A stretch of 14,446 bases of DNA from Actinobacteria bacterium RBG_16_64_13 (GTDB lineage: Bacteria > Actinomycetota > Thermoleophilia > RBG-16-64-13). The notes beneath the pieces were generated by a model. The model was not told the DNA's origin and did no database searches. It saw nothing but the letters and a program-made list of their open reading frames with translations. The stretch is from positions 1 to 14,446 of the forward strand of contig MELN01000043.1 in assembly GCA_001768675.1 (NCBI GenBank), in the 5' to 3' direction. Position 1 is the first letter of the stretch. Each line of letters starts with the position of its first letter. This document shows positions 7,033 through 14,274 of this stretch, one piece after another. Made by a program: the position numbers and the translations under genes.

Positions 7033-8441
7033 TACTGGAAGCTCGAAAGCGTCGCGGGATCTACTGCCGGGATCTGACCCCTGTTGGAGGGGTTGAGTAC
7101 GGCGACAGCGCTCCGCACGTACTGGCCGTTGACCCGCTCGTTGAGATCGACCACGTGGCCCGGCTCCTTACCGACTACCACGCGGACCATGGGCCGGTCC
7201 AGCGGCGAGCCCAGAGCCGGCGGCCGGCACACCACTCCCGCCTCCCTCCCGGTAAGCGCCAGCACGGTCCCCGAGGGGTAGATCCCCATGACCTCCACAA
7301 AGAGTTTGACCAGGGTCGAATCAAAATGCGTGCCGCTGCGCTTCACCAGGTTGGCGATAGCCTCGGGCGGAGTGGGATTCACCCCGCGGTACACCCGGGC
7401 GGTGGTCAGGGCATCGAAGAGATCGGCGATGGCCACGATGCCTCCGAAGAGCGTGAGCTTGTTCTTGATCTCGACGCGCGGGTAACCACTCAGATCGTAG
7501 TTGAGGTGGTGCTCGAACGCCACCACGACCGCTCTCATGTTGGAAACGTTGAGTCGCTGGTTGCTGAGGAGCGCGTATGCCGCGAGGACCGGATGGCGGC
7601 GCATCTCCTCCCATTCGCGGGCATCCAGGAAGCCCGGCTTGTGCAAGACGCCGGGGTCCACGCCGAGCTTCCCGGCATCATGCAGAAAACCGGCCAGACA
7701 GAGCTCGCCCAATCTTGTCTTGTCGAGACCCATGCGCTGGCCCAGCAACGTAGAGAGTACGGCGACGTTGGTGGAGTGCAAGATGAGATAACGATCGAGG
7801 TCCTTGACCGTGGTCAGGGCCAGCAGCGCAACGGGGTCGCGCAGGATCTGATCGACCACCGCTTGAGTCACGTGCCGCACGCGTCTTACCATTCCCGCCT
7901 CAAACGAGCCTGCCGCTTGACCCAGCTCGGAGCCCAGCTGCATGGCGGCGGTGTACGCCACGATGGGTGTAACGCTGGTGGAGCGGGTCCCTTTGCCCGG
8001 GACGTTGTAGTCGAGCTCCACCTTCTCCACTCCTGCCGCGTACAGTTTGCGGGGAAGATCTGCCACCTGCGCCGGCGGGACGTTGGCCAAGACCACCAAT
8101 GCGCGCAACAGCTCCTCCTCGGATATCCCGGCCATGAAGAGCAGGCTGCTGATGCCCCAGCTATTGAACTGACCGATCAGGCTGCTGAAGCGCCCGTATG
8201 TGGAGATGGTGGTCGATACTCGGGCCCTGTTCACATACACGCTGTGGCTGTGGACTCCCACCCTGGTCAAACCCTCCGCGCGGCTTTGCTCGACGATCTC
8301 TTTCTGTAGCGCGGCGCACACCTGTCGCATCACGGCATTGCCGGGACTGTAGTAGACGGCGGTGCGCAGCGCGGAGGCTAGCGCCAAGACTAGGGCCTGG
8401 CCCTGCCTGGCGGCAGAGCTCTGTTCCAGTTCTGTGCTCAT
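7032..8441 (-). CDS. HD-GYP domain cyclic-di-GMP phosphodiesterase-like protein
   Basis: Signalling phosphohydrolase of 469 residues. An N-terminal module (about 20-125) resembles that of the HEAT-repeat protein encoded just upstream. The HD-GYP domain spans about 215-390 and keeps the metal-ligand set: H222, H254-D255 (FLHDAGK), H283, H311-H312 and D340 (AIADLFDAL). The signature reads HHLNYDLSGYP, so GYP is kept but the usual HHE..DG is altered. The family normally hydrolyses c-di-GMP. A C-terminal region of about 80 residues (390-469) is likely a small beta domain. There are no membrane segments and no receiver domain. The ATG overlaps the upstream stop by ATGA and has GGGGAG seven bases before it. 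Loss of the canonical glutamate and glycine may affect activity; I expect it to be active but this is unproven. Confidence 0.88.
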   Translation of the reverse strand: MSTELEQSSAARQGQALVLALASALRTAVYYSPGNAVMRQVCAALQKEIVEQSRAEGLTRVGVHSHSVYVNRARVSTTISTYGRFSSLIGQFNSWGISSLLFMAGISEEELLRALVVLANVPPAQVADLPRKLYAAGVEKVELDYNVPGKGTRSTSVTPIVAYTAAMQLGSELGQAAGSFEAGMVRRVRHVTQAVVDQILRDPVALLALTTVKDLDRYLILHSTNVAVLSTLLGQRMGLDKTRLGELCLAGFLHDAGKLGVDPGVLHKPGFLDAREWEEMRRHPVLAAYALLSNQRLNVSNMRAVVVAFEHHLNYDLSGYPRVEIKNKLTLFGGIVAIADLFDALTTARVYRGVNPTPPEAIANLVKRSGTHFDSTLVKLFVEVMGIYPSGTVLALTGREAGVVCRPPALGSPLDRPMVRVVVGKEPGHVVDLNERVNGQYVRSAVAVLNPSNRGQIPAVDPATLSSFQ

Positions 8442-10108
8442 CCGCCGGCTCCCCTCATCCGGGCCTGGATATCGGCCAGAGCCCGAGCGGCGACCCGCTG
8501 CAATGGCACCTCTCCAGACCGCGCCGCATCCACGAGGGCTTCACGCGCCGATGGGGAAGCTACCTCGCCCAAGGCCTGGATCGCGGCCAGTCTCACGGGC
8601 AGCGGACGCGTCCCGAAGACCCGGCGCTTCCAGAGCTTGCCAAGCACCTCTACCGTGGCTTCACCCCCGAGGGTGGCGTACGCTTGAAGGAACGCCGCGA
8701 TCTCCTCGGCGGGGCGAGTCTCGAATTCGCGCGAGTCGATGTGCACCTGAACGGCGGCGATATGCGCGCGGTTTCCGTGGCGCCGCAGTCCGTGCGCCGC
8801 GAGAGTTCGGACGGATGGGTCCTCGTCGCTCAGGCCCCTTGCCAGCAGCGCCGCGGAACGAGCCCCGCCCACCGCGTCCAGGCTCCGGATCACCTCGCGC
8901 CGCACGCGGGCATCGGGGTGCCGCAGCAGCCTCTCCAAGTGCCCCGCCAATTCGGGCGCTCCCGAGCCCGTCGCCAACTGTACGGCGTTGCGCACCACAT
9001 ACCAGCGTGGGTCTGCCATGAGAGGCCACAAGTGCCGGGCAGGGACTCCACCCTCAGCGTCAAGCAGGTCGAGAGCGGTCTTCCGCACCGCTTTGTCAGC
9101 GCTTTCAGCCAGCAGCTCGAGCAGCGTGGGCAGGACCCAGTCGCGCATCTCGCGCAGGACCCTTTCCACACGCGCCGCCTCTACGGGTGGAACCTGACCG
9201 ATACTCGCGATCAAACGGGTCAGCCGGGCGGAAGTCATTCCCTCGCCCACCACGTCACGCGCGAACTCTGGCAGGCGACGGCCCTGCGCTTCAAGACTGC
9301 GCAGCCGGCTCACGACAAGATCGAGAGCGTCTACGTCCCCGCTATCGAGAATGCGCTCGGTCACCAATGCCAACGCTCGCGCCAGCGCTTCCTCCCCTTT
9401 GGGCGACCCTCCGGAGATCCCGGCGATCTCGAGAAGTACAACGGTGAAGTCCTCCAGTGCGTCCGACGGGTCGGCGACCGCCTGCTCGCCGCGCCGGATG
9501 TCGGCCGGGGTGAGGGTCATGCTCTCGGGATCGGCCTGCTCCGGCTGCCCCCCTTGAGGGCCGGCGCCTCCGCTGCCCGGCGACAACTCGCTCAGCCGCC
9601 GGATGACCGTCTCCCTCAACTCGTTGAGGGCCTGGTCTCGCAGACGCTCTCCTCCACCTCCCAGGAAGGGGTCCACAACCTCGTACTCCACGTGCTGCAG
9701 ATCCCGTTCCCATAGCGCCGTGCTCAGGTCATGCTCCACGGCGGCGAGCTCGTCCGCATGGGCGAGGCAGTCCACGAACGACTCGATCTCGCCCGCTTCG
9801 ATCCCCGGATAGAACGTAACAAACCGGATCCCGTCGCGAAACATGAGGAAGGCCACGCTGCTTCTGACCTCCTCGTGCGAGTAGACTTCCTCGTCCTCGA
9901 AGACCAGCCGGTCCTCTTCCACACGCAGCATCATGAAGCCGTATACATCCAGATGGGACTCGAGGGCATCCACGAACTCCCCAAGGGTATTGCGCGCAGT
10001 GGGATGATCGGAAGGGTACAGACGGGAAGAGCTATAGGCCTGATGGAGGCGTCCGCAGGCCTTCCTGGCCGACTCGACTTCGGTCGATGCCGCTGAAGGC
10101 CCGCTCAT
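8438..10108 (-). CDS. HEAT-repeat protein with N-terminal module shared with HD-GYP neighbour
   Basis: Soluble protein of 556 residues with no catalytic motif seen. Residues about 16-130 (LHQAYSSSRLYPSDHP, then FRDGIRFVTFYPGIEAGEIESF) align by pattern with residues 21-122 of the HD-GYP protein. A Gly/Pro/Gln-rich linker lies around 180-200. From about 330 to the C-terminus come HEAT-type helical repeats, for example DARVRREVIRSLDAVGG and DPSVRTLAAHGLRRHG. Such repeats usually bind proteins, so a scaffold or regulator for the phosphodiesterase is plausible; that is inference. The start is the ATG at 10108, which overlaps the upstream stop by ATGA. The frame stays open to 10375, but that extension lies entirely inside the upstream membrane-protein gene and is rejected. 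Confidence 0.82.
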   Translation of the reverse strand: MSGPSAASTEVESARKACGRLHQAYSSSRLYPSDHPTARNTLGEFVDALESHLDVYGFMMLRVEEDRLVFEDEEVYSHEEVRSSVAFLMFRDGIRFVTFYPGIEAGEIESFVDCLAHADELAAVEHDLSTALWERDLQHVEYEVVDPFLGGGGERLRDQALNELRETVIRRLSELSPGSGGAGPQGGQPEQADPESMTLTPADIRRGEQAVADPSDALEDFTVVLLEIAGISGGSPKGEEALARALALVTERILDSGDVDALDLVVSRLRSLEAQGRRLPEFARDVVGEGMTSARLTRLIASIGQVPPVEAARVERVLREMRDWVLPTLLELLAESADKAVRKTALDLLDAEGGVPARHLWPLMADPRWYVVRNAVQLATGSGAPELAGHLERLLRHPDARVRREVIRSLDAVGGARSAALLARGLSDEDPSVRTLAAHGLRRHGNRAHIAAVQVHIDSREFETRPAEEIAAFLQAYATLGGEATVEVLGKLWKRRVFGTRPLPVRLAAIQALGEVASPSAREALVDAARSGEVPLQRVAARALADIQARMRGAGG

Positions 10109-11301
10109 GAGGGCACCCTGCCTGCAGCGAGGGGATCCGTCGCTGCCCCAAGGAGAGCTTCGGCGAACTCTTCCTCCGCCCCCGCGCAGGCTTGTCCAGC
10201 CTCTTCCGCCTCGTCCTCGAGGTAGATCCGCCGGTAGGCGAGCGCGGCCACCAGAAGAACGCATTGCACGGCGATCCCTACCAGGGCTTTGATGGTGTCC
10301 TGATAGAAGACGAGCAAGTCGACCACAGTCAACTCCACGACGAGGCCGACCACCACGATCCCCAGAGCTCGCCACTCGCGCCGCAGTCCCATCAGCGCCC
10401 CACCAGCAAGCAAGGTGACGCCCACCCCTCCTTCAAGGACAGCGCGGATCGAGAACCAGATCTTGTCTTGCAGCGACTGCAGCTCTCCAAGGGAGATCAG
10501 GGAGCGCAGGAACTCGGTCGCACCCGAGGCGGGGGCGACGGCCAGAAAGGCGAGGAGCGCCATGTCGAGGACGGCGTATATGCCAAGCGCCACGGATGCG
10601 AGGACTAGGAAGATGTGGAGCCGAGGACGAGTGAACACACGGCTCGCCCAGCAGCGGACGCGGACGAGCAACCTCTGGACCCGGCCTGGTTGAGGCTCGA
10701 CTATCTTCGGACGCTGAGTCATGACGAAGGCGAGCATCGCCCCGGCCAGGCCCCGGACGGCCTCTTCCTCAGCAGTCGCTTGCAGGCGCTCGAGGCGGCG
10801 TTGCAGGACACCAAGATCGTGGCGGCTCATCTCATGGTCGAGAACCCCGGACATCTGCTCCAGGCCTTTGTACATCTCGCCCCGCGTATCGCCGGAGCGT
10901 GGCCGGCGCACCTGCAGATACACGAGCACGGTCGCCAGGAACAGCCCGTAGATGATGGGCGCCGCGGCCGGCGTGAAGTAGTTGTTGCTCTGGGTGATGA
11001 ACTTGCCTACCTGATCGATGAAGAGCCCGACCCCGCCGCCGCACAGGATGGCCCCGAGGCCGAGGGCCCATCGGTTGGAAATGATCAACAGGAGGAGCGA
11101 GCTGCCGAATAGGGCCAGGCCGCCCCACAGCACATGCGCGATGTGGATGGTGTCGCCGCCCAGCTGCGGATAGCCGGTGAGCTTGAGAGCACCGCGCACG
11201 ACGACGACGGTAAAGGCGAAGGCCACCAGAGAGATAAGCACGTACCGCTCTGAGCGGTAGCGTTTGACAGGGCGGAGATTCCTGACGCGTTCGAAAGCCA
11301 T
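10105..11301 (-). CDS. Polytopic membrane protein of unknown function
   Basis: Integral membrane protein of 398 residues, not assigned to a named family. About eight hydrophobic segments are visible, near 20-36, 53-74, 78-95, 112-128, 229-255, 290-305, 314-332 and 338-355. An H-I-A-H-V-L-W-G stretch at 53-60 precedes GVGLFIDQVGKF (90-101), a pattern seen in several uncharacterised membrane proteins with histidines in a helix. Between the fourth and fifth helices is a charged, probably cytoplasmic helix-rich stretch (about 130-215). The C-terminal tail is Ala/Glu-rich. GAGGGG-like GAGGGG lies eight bases before the ATG. It is first of three overlapping genes, so it may be the membrane partner of the HEAT-repeat and HD-GYP proteins. 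Confidence 0.8.
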   Translation of the reverse strand: MAFERVRNLRPVKRYRSERYVLISLVAFAFTVVVVRGALKLTGYPQLGGDTIHIAHVLWGGLALFGSSLLLLIISNRWALGLGAILCGGGVGLFIDQVGKFITQSNNYFTPAAAPIIYGLFLATVLVYLQVRRPRSGDTRGEMYKGLEQMSGVLDHEMSRHDLGVLQRRLERLQATAEEEAVRGLAGAMLAFVMTQRPKIVEPQPGRVQRLLVRVRCWASRVFTRPRLHIFLVLASVALGIYAVLDMALLAFLAVAPASGATEFLRSLISLGELQSLQDKIWFSIRAVLEGGVGVTLLAGGALMGLRREWRALGIVVVGLVVELTVVDLLVFYQDTIKALVGIAVQCVLLVAALAYRRIYLEDEAEEAGQACAGAEEEFAEALLGAATDPLAAGRVPS

Positions 11302-11427
11302 GCGGCATGCCCCTCGGCGAGGCGGGTACGACCTTTCTATCTTAGCGCAGACACCGCGCCCGCTGATTCTGGTAACTTCATAGACGACCGGACTACCCAG
11401 TGATGCGGCATTCCCCGGAGGTGGACC
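11302..11427. promoter_or_regulatory. Divergent intergenic region, promoters expected
   Basis: This is a 126-base gap between the leftward signalling operon and the rightward DUF4389 gene. TAAGAT on the minus strand (11339-11344) is a candidate -10 box for the leftward operon. No clear -35 partner and no strong box for the rightward gene were found. Confidence 0.3.
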
Positions 11428-12075
11428 ATGGAAGGACAGACGGCACCCTATCCCCCGTCAAACCCCTACCCCTTGACGTTCAGCGTGGAGTACCCCGACC
11501 GGCCACTCGATCGGCTGAGCACAGGCCTGCGCTTCCTATGGATCATCCCTATCGGAGTCATCGCCGCGCTGCTCGCCTCGGGCAACATCACGGTGGAGAG
11601 CACGAACTACTCCTGGTCTTGGGCGACGGGTGGCGTACTCGTTCTTCCTGTTCTGCTCATGCTTGTCTTCCGCGGCAAGTATCCGCGCTGGTGGTTCGAC
11701 TGGAACCTGAACCTCTCCCGCTTTCTCGCCCGCGTGGGTGCCTACGCGCTTCTTCTGCGCGACGAATACCCCTCCACCGACGAGGAGCAGGCCGTCCATC
11801 TCGACTTCTCCTACCCGGACGCAAGCCAACTGAGTCGGGGACTACCCATCGTCAAGTGGTTCCTGGCCATCCCCCATTGGATCGTACTCTGGTTCTTGTG
11901 GATCGGCGTGATATTCTGCGCGATCGTCGCCTGGTTCGCTATTCTGTTCACCGGCAGGTACCCACGTGGCCTCTTCGACTACGTGGTCGGGGTTGCTCGT
12001 TGGTCGCTCCGCGTGGAAGCCTACGCGCTTCTGCTGATCACCGACCAGTATCCGCCGTTCTCCCTGGACGAGTAG
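11428..12075 (+). CDS. DUF4389 membrane protein with internal duplication
   Basis: Membrane protein of 215 residues matching DUF4389 proteins, whose function is unknown. It is made of two similar halves. Residues 81-116 (FRGKYPRWWFDWNLNLSRF, then ARVGAYALLLRDEYPS) match 174-209 (FTGRYPRGLFDYVVGVARW, then SLRVEAYALLLITDQYPP). The segments before them, about 20-50 and 125-158, each pair a YPD/Y-P motif with a hydrophobic helix. Four membrane segments are likely. GGAGGT at 11417-11422, five bases before the ATG, supports the start. It appears to be monocistronic and ends just before a strong hairpin. Confidence 0.85.
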   Translation: MEGQTAPYPPSNPYPLTFSVEYPDRPLDRLSTGLRFLWIIPIGVIAALLASGNITVESTNYSWSWATGGVLVLPVLLMLVFRGKYPRWWFDWNLNLSRFLARVGAYALLLRDEYPSTDEEQAVHLDFSYPDASQLSRGLPIVKWFLAIPHWIVLWFLWIGVIFCAIVAWFAILFTGRYPRGLFDYVVGVARWSLRVEAYALLLITDQYPPFSLDE

Positions 12076-12094
12076 GCGGCCGATAGCCAAGGAG

Positions 12095-12127
12095 ACGGGG
12101 GAGGGCGTCATCGGCGCCTTCCCCCGT
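12095..12127. terminator. Bidirectional hairpin terminator
   Basis: A 13-bp stem: ACGGGGGAGGGCG (12095-12107) pairs with CGCCTTCCCCCGT (12115-12127) with one G-U wobble, around a 7-base loop. It lies between the convergent DUF4389 and carboxylesterase genes and could end transcription from both sides. No U-tract follows in either direction, as is common in GC-rich genomes. Confidence 0.65.
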
Positions 12128-12137
12128 TGCGCTTCGG

Positions 12138-13808
12138 CTAGTCCAGCCCTCGCACCCGGTCGGCCAGGTCGCAGGCCGCTTGGTGCAAGCCAAAGCCCGC
12201 ACCGATGGTGTCGCCCAACTCCAGATGCCGATCGGAGACCTCGTCGTATCTTGGCCACTCCGGCGCCTCACCCCCGTTGGGATCGCCGGTGGCCGCGAAC
12301 CTGGTCCAGTAGCCCGAGATGGTGGCCGACAAGTCATAGTCGGTCTGCAGCACCTGGCCAAGTCCGGAGAACAGCCCGGCCGTGCCGAACACGTAGGGGA
12401 TCTCCACCCCGTGGAACGCCCCCAGAGGATTGTCCAGCGGGACACGAGTGAACTGGTAGAGATAGACAGGCGCGGCCGGTCCGCCCAGACCGCTCGCACC
12501 GGTGGTCGCCGCCCCCGGCGCACTCATGGCGCGCGCCGCGAAGCGCGCGGTGGAGGCAAAGCCCACCTCGGTGAGCATGCGGCTGAAGGCCGGCGTGACT
12601 TCCTCCGGCGTAACGGCCGGCCACAGGGCAAGGGCCTCCTCCGCGTGCGGCCCGAAGATCTGCCGCATCCGAGCTTCATAGTCCCCCACGGACACCGTCA
12701 GGCCGGCCAGGAACGCGTTCCCTTCGTCGGCGTTCGAGCCGATCAGCAGTGGCACCGACTGTCGGATCCCTTCCGCCCAGAGCTTGCTCGGCAGATCGGG
12801 CAGAAGGTACCCGTCGGCGATAGGCTTCCAGGTAAGACCTTGCTCCATAAGACTGGACTCCTCGGCCGGCGCGGCTGCCACCCCCAGAAGCTCCTCCAGC
12901 GTCTTGGCGCGCATCTGGGCAAGTACGTCGCCGGCGGCGTCGACCCCCAGCAGGCGTGCATAGTCCTCCCCCGCCGTCTCAGCCGCCTCCAACGTCCCGG
13001 CGGTGGATACTCCGAACCCGTAGTCAAGCAAGATGCCGCTCTGCACGATGGCCCTGTCGAACAGACCTACCGCCAAGGGACTGACGATCAGGTCGAGGAT
13101 GCTTATGCCTCCGGCCGATTCCCCGAACACAGTCACGTTGGCCGGATCTCCACCGAAGCCGGCGATGTTGTTCCGAACCCAGCGGAGCGCCGCGACCTGG
13201 TCAAGCAGTCCGTAGTTGCCGGAAACCCCCTCGGACGACTCGGCCGAAAGAGCGGGATGCGCCAAGAAGCCGAGCGGGCCAAGCCGGTAGTTGATGGTGA
13301 CCACCACGATGCCCCGCGTTGCCAGGTTCGTGCCCTCGTAGACCGGCATCGAGCCCGAGCCGCTCTCGAAGCTGCCTCCGTGGATCCACACCATCACCGG
13401 CAGGCGGTCATCGGGGGACGCCGCCGGAGACCAGACGTTGAGATACAGGCAGTCCTCGCTGGTCGTGCCCACCGGAAGGTAGTCGACCATGGAGCCCTCC
13501 GACTGGCCTTCCTGCGGACACGACGGGCTATAGGTCTTGCTCTCCCGGGGTTCGGTCCACGAGGCCACAGGTCGCGGCGCCTGCCAGCGGAGCTCGCCAA
13601 CGGGAGGAGCCGCGTAGGGGACGCCCTTGAAGGTCCAGATGTCCCGGCCTTCGACCTCCTCCCGAGCCCCGGTGATCGGACCGCTGTCCAGGAGCACCTG
13701 TCCCAAGCCGGCTTGCCCGCAGCCCAGGGTCGTCGCGCCGGCAACGACGATCGCCCCAAACAGGAGGGCGGCCGCGATGCCGGACACGATCCAGCCCCGA
13801 GATCTCAC
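12138..13808 (-). CDS. Type B carboxylesterase, membrane-anchored or secreted
   Basis: Alpha/beta-hydrolase of the carboxylesterase type B / cholinesterase-like family, 556 residues, normal for the family. The oxyanion-hole HGG is at 143-145, the nucleophile S231 in GESAGG, the acid E362 in GSNADEG and the histidine H466 in FHGVEIPYVFG, so the catalytic set is complete. GVPYAAPPVG, EDCLYLNVW and the YWTRFAATGDPN segment are further family marks. A hydrophobic N-terminus (7-25) ends at TTLGC-30, an imperfect lipobox, so it is exported and may be lipid-anchored. GTG at 13808 overlaps the upstream OsmC stop (GTGA), with GAGGT nine bases before. The natural ester substrate is unknown. Coupling to a selenoprotein OsmC gene is unusual. 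Confidence 0.9.
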   Translation of the reverse strand: MRSRGWIVSGIAAALLFGAIVVAGATTLGCGQAGLGQVLLDSGPITGAREEVEGRDIWTFKGVPYAAPPVGELRWQAPRPVASWTEPRESKTYSPSCPQEGQSEGSMVDYLPVGTTSEDCLYLNVWSPAASPDDRLPVMVWIHGGSFESGSGSMPVYEGTNLATRGIVVVTINYRLGPLGFLAHPALSAESSEGVSGNYGLLDQVAALRWVRNNIAGFGGDPANVTVFGESAGGISILDLIVSPLAVGLFDRAIVQSGILLDYGFGVSTAGTLEAAETAGEDYARLLGVDAAGDVLAQMRAKTLEELLGVAAAPAEESSLMEQGLTWKPIADGYLLPDLPSKLWAEGIRQSVPLLIGSNADEGNAFLAGLTVSVGDYEARMRQIFGPHAEEALALWPAVTPEEVTPAFSRMLTEVGFASTARFAARAMSAPGAATTGASGLGGPAAPVYLYQFTRVPLDNPLGAFHGVEIPYVFGTAGLFSGLGQVLQTDYDLSATISGYWTRFAATGDPNGGEAPEWPRYDEVSDRHLELGDTIGAGFGLHQAACDLADRVRGLD

Positions 13809-14269
13809 AACTCGGTGACCTCGAGGATGTCGCTGATCTCGATGCAGCCGCACACGCTCATGGCAGCCGGGCAACCCTTGAGGTAGCCGGCGAAGACCTC
13901 CCGCGCCTCCCCGGCCTTCCCCGCCGGTACGTTGAGCTTGTACAGGACTCTGATGCGCGAGATGCGCAGCACCCCGTCGATGTCCTCGATGTCTCCCTCC
14001 ACCAGCGCGGAATAGCGGTCGGTGTGAGTGGGGATCTTGCGGCTGGCCAGCGCCGTGGCCAGTGTCCCCATCATTCAGCCGCCCACCGCCCCAACGATGT
14101 GGTCCAACGTAGCCGCGTGTTCCACTTCGGGATCGACCCGGTAGAACTTCTTGATTCCTCCGTGCACCCCGTAGTAGATGGGCTCGCAGAAACCCTCGAT
14201 GGTCGCCTTGCGGGTGGGACCGTTCTCCCGTGTGATGGTGATTCGGGAAGTGTGGACCACTTCGCCCAT
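13805..14269 (-). CDS. OsmC-family selenoprotein, in-frame UGA at codon 65
   Basis: An OsmC/Ohr-like protein of 154 residues if the in-frame UGA at 14075-14077 is read as selenocysteine. Upstream of the UGA comes an N-terminal beta region (RITITRENGPTRKATIEGF) and DHIVGAVGG; downstream comes MMGTLATALASRK, then ISRIRVLYKLNVPAG and YLKGCPAAMSV. In OsmC relatives the small-residue stretch followed by Cys at the head of the central helix carries the peroxidatic cysteine, and the UGA occupies exactly that place. C133 (GCP) matches the second conserved cysteine. Family members reduce peroxides or act as related thiol enzymes; OsmC-like selenoproteins have been described. ATG 14269 has GGAGG nine bases upstream. 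Alternatives are a sequencing error, a nonsense mutation, or two split genes using the ATG right after the UGA. The hairpin downstream favours Sec. Confidence 0.8.
14029..14070 (-). promoter_or_regulatory. Bacterial SECIS-like stem-loop inside the OsmC gene
   Basis: On the minus strand, starting four bases after the UGA, UGGGGA (14070-14065) pairs with UCCCCA (14034-14029). Inside this, CUGGCCA (14062-14056) pairs perfectly with UGGCCAG (14049-14043). The apical loop is CGGCGC (14055-14050). The loop begins 19 bases after the UGA and has G as its second base. Both features agree with the published bacterial SECIS consensus, in which the apical loop lies roughly 16-37 nt from the UGA with a G in the first two loop positions. 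SelB binding is inferred. Confidence 0.7.
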
Positions 14270-14274
14270 GTGCC

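Noticed and set aside
8198..9715. Long plus-strand frame opposite the HD-GYP and HEAT genes, and similar frames opposite the MFS genes
   Set aside because: These are complementary-strand shadows of GC-rich genes; their products are low-complexity and match no family.
13716..13725. Canonical lipobox in the esterase
   Set aside because: TTLGC lacks the usual Leu at -3, so lipid attachment is only mentioned as possible.
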